64,000 bases of DNA, from positions 124,001-188,000 of the forward strand of contig NZ_JAPFQI010000003.1 in the NCBI RefSeq assembly GCF_026183895.1. Direction: 5' to 3'. Positions 34,133 through 42,967 of this stretch are shown one piece after another. The position numbers were made by a program, and so were the translations under genes. Source of the stretch: Sabulicella glaciei (GTDB lineage: Bacteria; Pseudomonadota; Alphaproteobacteria; Acetobacterales; Acetobacteraceae). Within the stretch, counting starts at the first letter, position 1; every line of letters starts with the position of its first letter. Under the pieces are notes generated by a model. It was given only the letters and a program-made list of their open reading frames with translations, did not search any database and was not told where the DNA came from.

Positions 34133-34517
34133 ACGCCTGACCCTCCCACTCACCGCCATGCGCTGTACTGCCATCAGCCATGCGGCCCTTGAGGCGATTC
34201 CATTAGAAAACCAGTTACGGGGCGATTATGCTGCGAAAGCCCCGCGGCATCCTGCTCCGGGGCACCCCGGTGATTGCGCCGTGCCGATCCCCAAGGCACT
34301 TCCTTGGACATGAGGCTAGGCGTTCGCTGTTTGCCGCGTCAACCGCTCGGTCGGGCGGACGGGAACGGTTGGACAGGAACGCTGAAGGGTTCCATCGGTT
34401 TCATGGCTGCGCCCCGGCGCAGCGCCAACGGCCCGGCGGAGCCGGTCTGGATCGGGTCCACCCCGTCCAGGCCCGCTCCGCCAGGCCCCAGAACGAGAGA
34501 CGGACGCAAAGGACACC
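34133..34517. other. Divergent intergenic region upstream of iscR
   Basis: These 385 bases contain no supported gene. They hold the iscR ribosome-binding site and must carry promoters for iscR and perhaps the hydrolase at 34518. A perfect 14-base palindrome CCGGGG-CA-CCCCGG lies at 34257-34270 beside GCCCCG (34239-34244), which could pair with it. I could not name -35/-10 boxes or an IscR box with confidence. An AT-richer patch at about 34198-34232 is the likeliest promoter zone. Confidence 0.5.
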
Positions 34518-35186
34518 ATGCCTGAAGTCATGTTCGCCGGGCCCGATGGCCGCCTCGAGGGTCGCTACCATCACGCGAAGCGTCCCAACGCCCCCGTAGC
34601 GCTCCTGCTGCACCCACACCCGCTGCATGGCGGGACGATGAACAACCGCGTCGTCCACAGCCTGTATGGCCGGTTCGAGGCGATGGGCTTCTCCGTCCTG
34701 CGCTTCAACTTCCGTGGGGTCGGCAAGTCCCAGGGCCGCTACGACGGCGGCATCGGCGAGATCGGGGACGCCGCGGCGGCGCTCGACTTTCTGCAGATGG
34801 TGAACCCCAACGCCTCCATGCTCTGGGTCGCGGGCTATTCCTTCGGTGCCTATGTCGGCATGCAGCTGCTGATGCGGCGGCCGGAGATGGGCGGCTTCGT
34901 GTCCATCTCGGCGCCCGCCTCGCACTACGATTTCGGCTTCCTCGCGCCCTGCCCCTGCTCCGGCATGATCGTGCATGGCGAGACGGACGAGCTGGTTCCG
35001 GTGTCGAGCGTCGGCAAGCTGGTGGACAAGCTGAACACCCAGAAGGGCGTCACCATCGACTACCGCACCATCCCCGATGCGGGCCACGTCTTCACCCCCA
35101 CCCAGGTGGACACGCTGGCGGACATGACGGAGGACCACGTACTCTCCGTCCTCAACCGCTCCCGCATGGCGCTGGCCGCCGACTGA
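34518..35186 (+). CDS. Small alpha/beta hydrolase (COG2945-like)
   Basis: A 222-aa hydrolase. Characteristic segments are ALLLHPHPLHGGTMNNRVVH, RFNFRGVGKSQGRYDGG, the nucleophile elbow AGYSFGAYVG, an acid in HGETDELVPV and a His in PDAGHVFT. This group is widespread in proteobacteria and is predicted to be an esterase or peptidase-like hydrolase of unknown substrate. It has its own terminator just after the stop and stands alone, divergent from iscR. Confidence 0.85.
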   Translation: MPEVMFAGPDGRLEGRYHHAKRPNAPVALLLHPHPLHGGTMNNRVVHSLYGRFEAMGFSVLRFNFRGVGKSQGRYDGGIGEIGDAAAALDFLQMVNPNASMLWVAGYSFGAYVGMQLLMRRPEMGGFVSISAPASHYDFGFLAPCPCSGMIVHGETDELVPVSSVGKLVDKLNTQKGVTIDYRTIPDAGHVFTPTQVDTLADMTEDHVLSVLNRSRMALAAD

Positions 35187-35210
35187 GGCGCCCCGCATCC
35201 AGCGGCGAAG

Positions 35211-35242
35211 GGCCGGCCCGCGAAAGCGGCGCCGGCCTTTTT
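35211..35242 (+). terminator. Strong intrinsic terminator
   Basis: GGCCGGC-CCGC (35211-35221), GAAA tetraloop, GCGG, one bulged C, GCCGGCC (35231-35237) and then TTTTT. The 11-bp stem with GNRA-type loop and T-run lies 24 bases after the hydrolase stop. It is the clearest Rho-independent terminator in the window. Confidence 0.88.
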
Positions 35243-35293
35243 CACGGGCGCGGGACGCGGTATGGAATCCGCCTGAACGAGGCTTAAACGTCC

Positions 35294-36244
35294 ATGCCCA
35301 CGCGCCGCGCCCTCCTTGCCCTCCCGCTGGCCACGCCCGCCCTCGCTCAGGGCGGCTGGCGTCCCGATCGTGCCCTTTCCATGGTGGTCGCCTTCGCCGC
35401 GGGCGGGGGCACGGACCTCGCGGCGCGCACCATCGCGCGCTTCATGGAGAAGGATCTGGGCCAGCCCGTCGTGGTGATGAACCGCCCCGGCGCGGGCGGC
35501 GAGATCGGCTTCACCGAACTGGCCCGCGCGCGGCCGGACGGGCTGACCATAGGGTTCATCAACACGCCGCACATCGTCACCCTTTCGATCGAGCGGCGCA
35601 CCCGATTCCGGCTGGAGGATTTCTCCCTGCTCGGCAACATCGTGGACGATCCGGGCGGGCTGTGGGTGCGCGCCGACAGCGAGATCCGCGACTTCGCCGG
35701 GCTGCTCGACGCGGCGCGGGCGCGGCCGGGGACGATCGGCTATGGCACCACGGGCGTCGGCTCGGACGACCACCTCGCCATGCTGGCGCTGGAGCGGAGA
35801 TCGGGCGCCTCCTTCCTGCACGTGCCCTTCGGCGGCTCCGCGCAGGTCAAGCAGAACCTCCTGTCCCGCGCGATCCCCGTCGCGGTGATGAACGTGGCCG
35901 AGGGCGTCCCGGAGATGCGCCAGGGCGTGCTGCGGCCGCTGGCGCAGATGGGCACGTCGCGCTGGGCGCCGCTGGCCGAGGTGCCAACGCTGCGCGAGCT
36001 GGGCTTCGACGTGGTCGAGGGCTCGATGCGCGGCATGGCCGCCCCCGCCGGCCTGCCGCCCGAGGTGCTGGAGCGCCTCGCCCTGTCCGTCCGCCGCACG
36101 GTGGAGGACCCCGAGTTCCAGGCCAGCGCCACGCAGCAGAACCTGCCGCTGCGCTACCTGGGCCCGACGGAATACGCCGCCGAGCTCCAGGCCCTGCGCG
36201 CCAGCTACCAGGCGCTGTGGAACGAGCATCCCTGGCGCGACTGA
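35294..36244 (+). CDS. Bug/TctC-family periplasmic binding protein 7
   Basis: A 316-aa binding protein with signal MPTRRALLALPLATPALA cut before QGGW. Segments are MVVAFAAGGGTDLAARTIAR, VVVMNRPGAGGEIGF, ARPDGLTIGFINTP, IGYGTTGVGSDDHLAML and PTLRELGFDVVEGS, ending EHPWRD. It is closely related to binding protein 9 at 56651, with the same FINTP, TTGVGSDDHLA and HPWRD. It lies directly after a strong terminator and has no catabolic partner gene, so it looks like an orphan receptor. Confidence 0.9.
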   Translation: MPTRRALLALPLATPALAQGGWRPDRALSMVVAFAAGGGTDLAARTIARFMEKDLGQPVVVMNRPGAGGEIGFTELARARPDGLTIGFINTPHIVTLSIERRTRFRLEDFSLLGNIVDDPGGLWVRADSEIRDFAGLLDAARARPGTIGYGTTGVGSDDHLAMLALERRSGASFLHVPFGGSAQVKQNLLSRAIPVAVMNVAEGVPEMRQGVLRPLAQMGTSRWAPLAEVPTLRELGFDVVEGSMRGMAAPAGLPPEVLERLALSVRRTVEDPEFQASATQQNLPLRYLGPTEYAAELQALRASYQALWNEHPWRD

Positions 36245-36282
36245 CCGGGCAACCGCGGATCATGTTCACGCATTGTTCGCGC

Positions 36283-36513
36283 ATGAGCCAGGAAGAACCC
36301 AACCCCAAGACCCAGCCGCAGCCCGGCAGCAACACGGTCAAGGACCCCGAGGACTGGACCACGGGCGACGAGCCGATGACCGGCGCCCAGGCTTCCTATC
36401 TTAAGACCCTGTCGGAGGAATCCGGCGAGGCCTTCGAGAAGGACCTGACCAAGGCGCAGGCCAGCATCAAGATCGACGAGCTGCGCGAGAAGACGGGCAA
36501 GGACGAGAAGTAG
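36283..36513 (+). CDS. DUF3072-family small protein
   Basis: A 76-aa hydrophilic protein. The family core DPEDWTTGDEPMTGAQASYL is followed by KTLSEESGEAFEKDLTKAQA and SIKIDELREKTGK. DUF3072 proteins are short, highly charged and of unknown function. The N-terminal 25 residues look disordered. ATG 36283 is my choice; ATG 36262 would add seven residues, and neither has a clear ribosome-binding site. It follows binding protein 7 by 38 bases on the same strand. Confidence 0.8.
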   Translation: MSQEEPNPKTQPQPGSNTVKDPEDWTTGDEPMTGAQASYLKTLSEESGEAFEKDLTKAQASIKIDELREKTGKDEK

Positions 36514-36556
36514 TCCTTCCCAGGCAACCCCCGGCCGTGCGAGGGGCTGTGGCGGC

Positions 36557-36871
36557 ATGCGCCGCCGCGTCCTCCTGCTTGGCCTCCTCGTCCTGCCCGG
36601 CCCTGCCGACGCGCAGCGCCGCGGGCGTTCGGCCGAGGCGCTGGAGGCGGCGCGCCGCTTCCTGTGCCCGAATGGCGGCACGCCGCAGGGCCGCGGCCGC
36701 TGCGCCCCCTCTGCCCGGGGCGGCGGCCTGTCCTCCGACGTGGACCCGGCGGTGCGCGGCTGGGATCGCGGCATCGCCCCCGCCACCCGCGCCCAGCGCC
36801 CCTGCCCCGAAGGCACCCGCGCCGACACGGCCGTCGCCAATCCCGGCGTGACGCGCTGCGTCCCAGTGTGA
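36557..36871 (+). CDS. Small secreted Cys-containing protein
   Basis: A 104-aa protein with signal peptide MRRRVLLLGLLVLPGPADA cut before QRRG. The mature part is Arg/Gly/Pro-rich and has four Cys (FLCPNG, GRCAPS, RPCPEG, TRCVPV) that could make two disulfide bonds in the periplasm. No family was recognised. An overlapping frame starting at 36537 lacks a signal and is less convincing. It lies 43 bases after the DUF3072 gene and 53 before the phosphatase. Confidence 0.6.
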   Translation: MRRRVLLLGLLVLPGPADAQRRGRSAEALEAARRFLCPNGGTPQGRGRCAPSARGGGLSSDVDPAVRGWDRGIAPATRAQRPCPEGTRADTAVANPGVTRCVPV

Positions 36872-36924
36872 CGCGAGGCCGACGGACCGACGCCCCCGGG
36901 CGGAAACCGGTCTAGCCTGCCGCG

Positions 36925-38433
36925 ATGCTCCCACGCCGATTCGTCCTTGCCCTGCCCGCCCTGGTGCTGGGCACGCCGCGTTCCGCGCCCGCTTCCGGAC
37001 CAATCTTCACCCTGGGCGTCGCCTCCGGGGAGCCACGGCCGGATTCGCTGGTGCTGTGGACGCGCCTCGCCCCCCTGCCGCTCGAGCCCGATGGCGGCAT
37101 GGGCGCCGCCCCGGCCGAGCTGGGCTGGGAATTGGCGGAGGATGAGGGATTCCAACGCATCCACCGCAGCGGCCGCGTCACCGCGACCGCCGATGAGGCG
37201 CATTCCGTCCATCTGGAGTTGGACGGGCTCCCGCCCGGCCGCTCCTTCTTTTTCCGCTTCCACGCGCGCGGCGAAGCGAGCCCGGTGGGGCGCACCCGCA
37301 CCGCGCCCGCGCCGGAGCATGACGGGCCGGTCCGCTTCCTCGCGGGTGGCTGCCAGAACTGGGAGCACGGGGTCTTCACCGCCTGGGCCCATGCGGCGCG
37401 GGAGCCGGACATCGCCTTCGTTTTCCACTACGGAGACTCGATCTACGAGCGCGCGGGCCGCCTGCCCGGCGCGAGCGGCGTGCCGGTGGTGCGAAGCCAC
37501 CAGGGCGGCGATTGCCTGACCCTCGCGGATTATCGCATCCGCCATGCCCAGTACCGCACCGACCCAGACCTGCAGTCGCTGCACGCCGCCCATCCGGTGA
37601 TCGCCAGCTATGACGACCACGAGGTGGAGAACAACTGGGCCGGCGACCACTCGCAGCAGGACGGGTCCCGCCGCTTTCCCAGGCTGGTGACGCCGGAGGA
37701 GTTCGCGCCGCGCCGCGCGGCAGGGCAGCAGGCCTGGTGGGAGCACATGCCCGTCGCCCGCGCAGCGCGGGACGGCGCCTATCGCCGCTTCCGCTTCGGC
37801 CGCACCCTTGCGCTGCACGTGCTGGACACGCGCCGCTTCCGCGACGACCAGCCTTGCGGCGACGGGGGCCAAACCCCCTGCCCAGCCGCCTTCAACCCAC
37901 AGGCGCAGATGCTCGGCGCAGCGCAGGAAGCCTGGCTGCGCGAGGGATTGTCGCACGCAAACGCGCGGTGGCAGGTGCTGGCGCAGCAGATCTTCCTTTC
38001 GCAGCGCATCCTCGCAGGCGACCGCCGCTCCATGGACTCCTGGGATGGCTACCCGGCGGCGCGCGAACGACTGCTGGCCATGCTGCGCGGGCGAGATTGC
38101 GCGGTGCTGACCGGCGACGTGCACCGCGCCTGGGCCGGCGACGTGGCGGCGGAGCCGGGCGGCGCGCCGGTCGCCGCGGAATTCGTCGCCACCTCGATCA
38201 CCAGCGAGGGCGACGGCTCGGACATGCAGCGCGGCGCCGCCGAGATCCTGTCGCGCAATCCGTGGCTGCGCTTCCATTCCAACCATCGCGGCTACACGCG
38301 GCACGAAGCGTGCGGCGACGTTCTGGAAGCGCGCTTCATGGCGGTGCCTTTCGTGTCCCGCCCCGGCGCACCGCTGCTGGAAGCGGGGCGCCGCGTCGCA
38401 CTGGCCGGTCGCCCCGGGGTGGTGCCGGGCTGA
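36925..38433 (+). CDS. PhoD-like alkaline phosphatase/phosphodiesterase
   Basis: A 502-aa protein with an N-terminal export signal (MLPRRFVLALPALVLGTPRS; the twin-Arg is weak), an N-terminal fibronectin-like PhoD_N domain (FTLGVASGEPRPDSLVLWTR) and a metallophosphatase domain. Metal ligands are visible in VFHYGDSIYE, ASYDDHEVENNW and VLTGDVHRAW. PhoD enzymes use Ca and Fe to release phosphate from mono- and diesters such as teichoic acid or phospholipid. The protein is probably exported to the periplasm. I saw no Pho box upstream. Confidence 0.88.
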   Translation: MLPRRFVLALPALVLGTPRSAPASGPIFTLGVASGEPRPDSLVLWTRLAPLPLEPDGGMGAAPAELGWELAEDEGFQRIHRSGRVTATADEAHSVHLELDGLPPGRSFFFRFHARGEASPVGRTRTAPAPEHDGPVRFLAGGCQNWEHGVFTAWAHAAREPDIAFVFHYGDSIYERAGRLPGASGVPVVRSHQGGDCLTLADYRIRHAQYRTDPDLQSLHAAHPVIASYDDHEVENNWAGDHSQQDGSRRFPRLVTPEEFAPRRAAGQQAWWEHMPVARAARDGAYRRFRFGRTLALHVLDTRRFRDDQPCGDGGQTPCPAAFNPQAQMLGAAQEAWLREGLSHANARWQVLAQQIFLSQRILAGDRRSMDSWDGYPAARERLLAMLRGRDCAVLTGDVHRAWAGDVAAEPGGAPVAAEFVATSITSEGDGSDMQRGAAEILSRNPWLRFHSNHRGYTRHEACGDVLEARFMAVPFVSRPGAPLLEAGRRVALAGRPGVVPG

Positions 38434-38471
38434 GGGCGCCGATAGGTTTTCGGCGAAAAGGGAGGAGCGGC

Positions 38472-39344
38472 ATGGCACGCATCGGGTTCATCGGGCTGGG
38501 CAACATGGGCGCGCCGATGGCGCGCAACCTCGCGAAGGCGGGGCACGAGGTGCATGGCTTCGACCTGAGCGAGGCGGCTATGGCGGCAGCCGAGGCGGGC
38601 GGTGTCCGGCGCGCCGCCTCGGGGGCGGAGGCGGCGCGCGGCGCGGAATTCATCCTTACCATGCTGCCCGCCGGTCGCCACGTGCGCGACGCCTGGCTGG
38701 GCGCGGGCGAGCTGGCCGCGGCTTCGGGCGATGCCATCCGGATCGATTGTTCCACCATCGATGTCGCGACGGCGCGCGAAGTGGCCCAGGGCGCGCGAAT
38801 GCTGGACGCCCCGGTCAGCGGCGGCACGATGGGCGCAGAGAACGCGACCCTCACCTTCATGGTCGGCGGCGCCGAGGCCGACTTCGCCGCCGCCCGCCCC
38901 ATCCTGGAGGCGATGGGCAAGACGGTCGTGCATTGCGGTGGCCCGGGCGCCGGGCAGGCGGCGAAGCTGTGCAACAACATGCTGCTCGCCATCAGCATGA
39001 TCGGCACTTGCGAGGCCTTCGCGCTGGCCGAGAAGCTGGGCCTGTCGCACGAGGCGCTGTTCGAGGTGTCCAGCAAGTCTTCCGGCCAGTGCTGGTCGCT
39101 GACCACCTACTGCCCAGTGCCCGGCCCGGTGCCGGGCAGCCCGGCCAATCGCGGCTACAAACCGGGCTTCGCCACCGCGCTGATGCTGAAGGACCTCGGC
39201 CTGTCGCAGGAGGCGGCGCGGTCCTCGGGGGCGGAGACGCCGCTCGGCGCCGCCGCCCTCTCCCTCTACGAGCGCTTCGCCGGGGAAGGCGGGGCGGAGC
39301 GCGACTTCTCCGGCATCATCGAGATGCTGCGCGGGCGGTCCTGA
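38472..39344 (+). CDS. 3-hydroxyisobutyrate dehydrogenase-family oxidoreductase
   Basis: A 290-aa NAD(P)-dependent beta-hydroxyacid dehydrogenase. The Rossmann motif is GFIGLGNMGAPMARNLAKAG, the substrate motif DAPVSGGTMGAENATLTFMV near residue 115, the catalytic Lys in GAGQAAKLCNNMLL (about 167), and the C-terminal KDLGLSQEAA. It is most like MmsB, which makes methylmalonate semialdehyde in valine breakdown, but tartronate-semialdehyde-type activity cannot be excluded. GGGAGGAG precedes ATG 38472. Its stop abuts the stop of the converging gene. Confidence 0.87.
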   Translation: MARIGFIGLGNMGAPMARNLAKAGHEVHGFDLSEAAMAAAEAGGVRRAASGAEAARGAEFILTMLPAGRHVRDAWLGAGELAAASGDAIRIDCSTIDVATAREVAQGARMLDAPVSGGTMGAENATLTFMVGGAEADFAAARPILEAMGKTVVHCGGPGAGQAAKLCNNMLLAISMIGTCEAFALAEKLGLSHEALFEVSSKSSGQCWSLTTYCPVPGPVPGSPANRGYKPGFATALMLKDLGLSQEAARSSGAETPLGAAALSLYERFAGEGGAERDFSGIIEMLRGRS

Positions 39345-39893
39345 TCAGGCGAAGGGATCCGGCTCGCCGGGCGGCAGCGGCACGCCGGCCACGTTCAGCG
39401 TGAAGCCGACGGCGGTGTAGTAGCCGCAGGTGGCGAGGAGTTCGGCACAGCCACGCTCGCCGAACAGGGACTTGGCGCGGGCGAAGGTGGCGTCGGACAC
39501 GTTGCCCGTGTCGTTCAGCTCCCGCGCGAAGGCGTAGACCGCCGCCTCGTCCTCCGCGAGGTCCTTTGGCGTCTGGCCCACCCGGATCGCCTCGGCGATC
39601 TCGGGGCGCAGCCCGCCATCCATCGCGAACTTATGGTGCGCGTACCACTCATAGCGCGCCTTCCACCGCGCCGCGGTGACCAGGATGGCGAGTTCGGAGA
39701 GGCGCGCGGGGAAGGTGGTTTCCCAGCGGATGTAGCGCCCCACGGCCTGCATGCGGTCCGCCAGCTCGGGCGCGTGCAGCCAGGCCGGGAACGGCCCCTT
39801 CACCCCGGCGCGGGCGCCGCCGGCGATGCGGTCCGCCACTTCCTTCTGTTGGGCGGTCATGGTCTCGGGCGTCAGTTCGGTGAAGCGGGGCAT
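39345..39893 (-). CDS. Carboxymuconolactone decarboxylase-like protein without CxxC
   Basis: A 182-aa helical protein of the AhpD/CMD fold. The core is PARLSELAILVTAARWKARY then EWYAHHKFAMDGGL. The redox CxxC of AhpD is absent, so peroxidase activity is unlikely; the conserved Glu and His suggest a decarboxylase-like group. GAGGA precedes ATG 39893. It is divergent from the sulfatase gene with only 56 bp between starts, so the promoters probably overlap. Confidence 0.82.
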   Translation of the reverse strand: MPRFTELTPETMTAQQKEVADRIAGGARAGVKGPFPAWLHAPELADRMQAVGRYIRWETTFPARLSELAILVTAARWKARYEWYAHHKFAMDGGLRPEIAEAIRVGQTPKDLAEDEAAVYAFARELNDTGNVSDATFARAKSLFGERGCAELLATCGYYTAVGFTLNVAGVPLPPGEPDPFA

Positions 39894-39949
39894 GGCGTCG
39901 TCCTCGTGGATGATTGGCGCTAGGATCGCCGCATCCGGGGGAAGCGCCA

Positions 39950-41503
39950 ATGGCCGTGCGGAACGTCCTTTTCATCATGTGCGACCAGCTGCGCTGGGAC
40001 CATCTGGGCTGCGCGGGCCATCCCTTCCTGCGGACGCCCAACATCGACGCGCTGGCGGCGCGCGGCGTGCGCTTCGACCAAGCCTATGTGCAGTCCGGCA
40101 TTTGCGGCCCGTCGCGGATGAGCTTCTACACCGGGCGCTACGTCGCCTCGCACGGGGCGACGCACAACCGCGTCCCGCTTTCGGTGGGCGAGGTGACGCT
40201 GGGCTGGCACCTGCGCGAATCGGGGCGCACCCTCGCGCTGGCCGGCAAGACGCACATGCTGCCCGACACGCACGGCATGAAGCGCCTGCTGCTGGACGGG
40301 CAGGACGAGCTGGCGGTGCTGCTGCGCGAGGGCTGGTTTTCGCTCGTGGACCGCCATGACGGCCACCATGCCGAGACGGACAGCGCCTACGCCCATTGGC
40401 TGCGCCGCCAGGGCTATGACGGCGCCGACCCCTGGACCGAACACGTCATCGCCGTCACCGCGCCGGATGGCAGCGTCCGCAACGGCTGGAAGATGCGCAA
40501 CGCCCGCCTGCCCGCCCGCGTGGCGGAGGAGCACAGCGAGACCGCCTACACCACCGACATGGCGCTGCGCTTCATCGAGGAGCAGGGCGAGCAGCCCTGG
40601 GTGCTCCATCTTTCCTACGTGAAGCCGCACTGGCCCTACATCGCCCCCGCCCCCTATCACGCGATGTACGGGCCGGAAGAAACCCTGCCCGTCCAGCGCC
40701 ATGAGGCGGAGCGCGGCCCCGACGCGCACCCGGTGCTGCGCGAGTTCCAGGCGGAGGAGGTGGCGCAGAGCTTCCAGCGCGACGAGTGCATCGCCGCCGT
40801 GCGCCCGACCTACCAGGGGCTGATCGCGCAGCTGGACGCGCATCTCGGCCGGGTTTGGGAGTTGCTGGAACGGATGGGTCGCTGGGAAGACACGCTGGTC
40901 GTCTTCACCTCCGACCATGGCGACTACCTGGGCGACCACTGGCTCGGCGAGAAGGAGTTGTTCCACGACTGCATCCAGCGCGTGCCGATGATCCTCGCCC
41001 TGCCCGGCGGCGTGGCCGGGCGCGTCGAGTCGCGCTTCGTCGAGGCGGTGGACATCGCGCCCACGATCTTGGACGCGCTCGGCCTGCCGGCGGCGGAGCA
41101 TGTGATGGAAGGCCGTTCCCTCCTGCCACTGCTGCGCGGCGAGGAACGGGCGGAATGGCGCGGCTTCGCCATCAGCGAGCTGGACTGGACCTTTCGTGGG
41201 GCCCGGCGCCGCCTGGGCCTGCCCACCGGCCAGCACCGGGCCTTCATGATCCGCGACCGCGACTGGAAATACGTCCACTGGACGTCGGGCATGCCGCCGC
41301 AGCTCTTCGACCTGCGCGCGGACCCGGAGGAGTTCCACGACCTCGGCCGTGCGCCGGAGCAGGAGGCGGTTCGGGCGCGGATGCGCGAGGCGCTGTGGGA
41401 CTGGGCCAGCCGGCTGAAATGCCGCACCACCCTCACCTGGGCGGAGGCGGAGTTCCGCACCGACCGCCACAAGGCGGTCGGCGTCTTTTATGGCGAGTGG
41501 TAG
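39950..41503 (+). CDS. Formylglycine-dependent sulfatase/phosphonate monoester hydrolase-like enzyme
   Basis: A 517-aa protein of the alkaline phosphatase superfamily. The metal Asp is in VLFIMCDQLRWDHLGC (12), and the catalytic Cys 52 lies in SGICGPSRMSFYTGRY, a CxPxR site to be converted to formylglycine. FTSDHGDYLGDH supplies further ligands. It has no signal peptide, so a cytoplasmic role on an imported ester is likely. A GGGGGAAG box precedes ATG 39950. Whether the substrate is a sulfate, phosphate or phosphonate ester cannot be told. No maturation enzyme is in the window. Confidence 0.87.
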   Translation: MAVRNVLFIMCDQLRWDHLGCAGHPFLRTPNIDALAARGVRFDQAYVQSGICGPSRMSFYTGRYVASHGATHNRVPLSVGEVTLGWHLRESGRTLALAGKTHMLPDTHGMKRLLLDGQDELAVLLREGWFSLVDRHDGHHAETDSAYAHWLRRQGYDGADPWTEHVIAVTAPDGSVRNGWKMRNARLPARVAEEHSETAYTTDMALRFIEEQGEQPWVLHLSYVKPHWPYIAPAPYHAMYGPEETLPVQRHEAERGPDAHPVLREFQAEEVAQSFQRDECIAAVRPTYQGLIAQLDAHLGRVWELLERMGRWEDTLVVFTSDHGDYLGDHWLGEKELFHDCIQRVPMILALPGGVAGRVESRFVEAVDIAPTILDALGLPAAEHVMEGRSLLPLLRGEERAEWRGFAISELDWTFRGARRRLGLPTGQHRAFMIRDRDWKYVHWTSGMPPQLFDLRADPEEFHDLGRAPEQEAVRARMREALWDWASRLKCRTTLTWAEAEFRTDRHKAVGVFYGEW

Positions 41504-41510
41504 CGGGGCC

Positions 41511-42005
41511 TCAGCCCTGCGCGCCGACCGCGTGGTAGCTGCGGTCGAAATACATCAGGGCGGAACCCGGCACGCCCTGCCGGATCGCCTCGATCTCGGC
41601 GAAGAGGACGCTGTGCGTGCCCTTCACCAGCACCTCGCGGATGCGGCAGTCGAAATTCACCACCGCGCCCTCCAGCACCGGCGCCCCGGTGACGAGGCGC
41701 TCCCAGTTCCCCGACTCGAAGCGGGCCGCGCCCTCCACCCCGGTCAGCCCGGCGAAGACCTCCGACAGCTCGCGCTGGGTGGCGGAGAGCGTGTTCACGC
41801 AGAGCACCATGTTGCGCAGGAACACGGCGTTGGAGGCGGCGGCGCGGTTCAGGCAGACCAGCAGCGTCGGCGGCTGGTCGGTGACGGAGCACACGGCTGA
41901 GGCGGTGAAGCCGGCGCGCCCGCCCTCGCCATCCGTGGTCACGACGTTCACCGCCGCGCCCAGCCGGGCCATGGCATCGCGGAATTCCTGGCGGGGGACG
42001 GGCAT
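41511..42005 (-). CDS. Flavin reductase (HpaC-like)
   Basis: A 164-aa split-barrel flavoprotein. Segments are [40 protein letters not shown] and [13 protein letters not shown], typical of FMN/FAD reductases that feed two-component monooxygenases. No monooxygenase component is adjacent. AGGAG lies seven bases before ATG 42005; the GTG in the codon just before it is too close. It converges with the sulfatase gene with seven bases between stops. Confidence 0.87.
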   Translation of the reverse strand: MPVPRQEFRDAMARLGAAVNVVTTDGEGGRAGFTASAVCSVTDQPPTLLVCLNRAAASNAVFLRNMVLCVNTLSATQRELSEVFAGLTGVEGAARFESGNWERLVTGAPVLEGAVVNFDCRIREVLVKGTHSVLFAEIEAIRQGVPGSALMYFDRSYHAVGAQG

Positions 42006-42253
42006 CACGAAACTCCTGGCGGTTTGGGGCGCGGCGGATCCGCTCCGGCCTCGCGGCGATCCGCACCTGGCGGGGCTGCGCGTCGGTGCCGATCGCGATC
42101 TCCTGCAGGGGTGGCGGGCCGCCGCCGGAACCTTCGCGCCAATGCGCGCCGAGGTCCACCTGCACCTCGGGCTATTCTCCGCGCGGGGCGGTGGCGGGGC
42201 ATCGCATCCGCCGTTACATGGTCAGGAAGGAAACCGCGCCAAGGAGAAACCGC

Positions 42254-42955
42254 ATGCCCGAGATCACGCTGGACGCCGCCGATGGCTCCGGGCGCTTCGC
42301 CTGCCATGTCGTCATGCCGAAGGCGGCGCCCGCCGGCGCAGTGGTGATGATCCAGGAGATCTTCGGGGTGAACGCCAACATGCGCGCCCTGTGCGAATGG
42401 GCGGCGGGCATGGGCTTCATCGCCGTGGCACCCGACCTGTTCTGGCGGCAGGAGCCCGGAGTGCAGCTGGACCCCGACGGAGGCCAGGCGCAGTGGGAGC
42501 GCGCCTTCGCGCTGATGAATGGCTTCGACCAGGACAAGGGCCTGGCCGACATCCAGACCGCCATCACCGCCGCGCGCGGCATGCAGGGCGCCAACGGCAA
42601 GGTCGGCACGATGGGGTTCTGCCTGGGCGGGCGCATGGCCTTCAAGGCCGCCTGCCACACCGACGCGGATTGCAACGTCAGCTATTACGGCGTCGGCCTC
42701 GAGAACCTGCTGGACGAGGCGAAGGCCATCCGCGGCCCGCTGCTGATGCACATCGCCGAGAAGGACAAGTTCGTCCCACCCGAGGCACAGGCGAGGATCC
42801 TGGCTGGGCTGTCCGGCAACACCAAGGTGACGGCGCATGTCTATCCGGGAGTGGATCACGCCTTCGCCCGCATGGGCGGCCATGCCTGGGATGCGCGGGC
42901 GGCCACCATCGCCAATGGCCGCACCGCGGAGTTCCTGGTGGAATACCTGGGTTGA
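42254..42955 (+). CDS. Dienelactone hydrolase family protein
   Basis: A 233-aa alpha/beta hydrolase with the DLH-type Cys nucleophile in GFCLGGRM (Cys 123), Glu 35 in IQEIFGVN that orients it, Asp in EKDKFVPP (about 172) and His in PGVDHAFAR (about 203). Dienelactone hydrolases open enol-lactones of chloroaromatic breakdown; many relatives have other substrates. AAGGAG precedes the ATG. It is divergent from the flavin reductase and converges on the EipB gene. Confidence 0.88.
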   Translation: MPEITLDAADGSGRFACHVVMPKAAPAGAVVMIQEIFGVNANMRALCEWAAGMGFIAVAPDLFWRQEPGVQLDPDGGQAQWERAFALMNGFDQDKGLADIQTAITAARGMQGANGKVGTMGFCLGGRMAFKAACHTDADCNVSYYGVGLENLLDEAKAIRGPLLMHIAEKDKFVPPEAQARILAGLSGNTKVTAHVYPGVDHAFARMGGHAWDARAATIANGRTAEFLVEYLG

Positions 42956-42967
42956 AGGGGATTTCCC

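Noticed and set aside
34133-34240. An IscR-type binding site upstream of iscR
   Set aside because: Only a loose partial match (ACTGGTTTTCTAAT region) was seen; not enough to report as a site.
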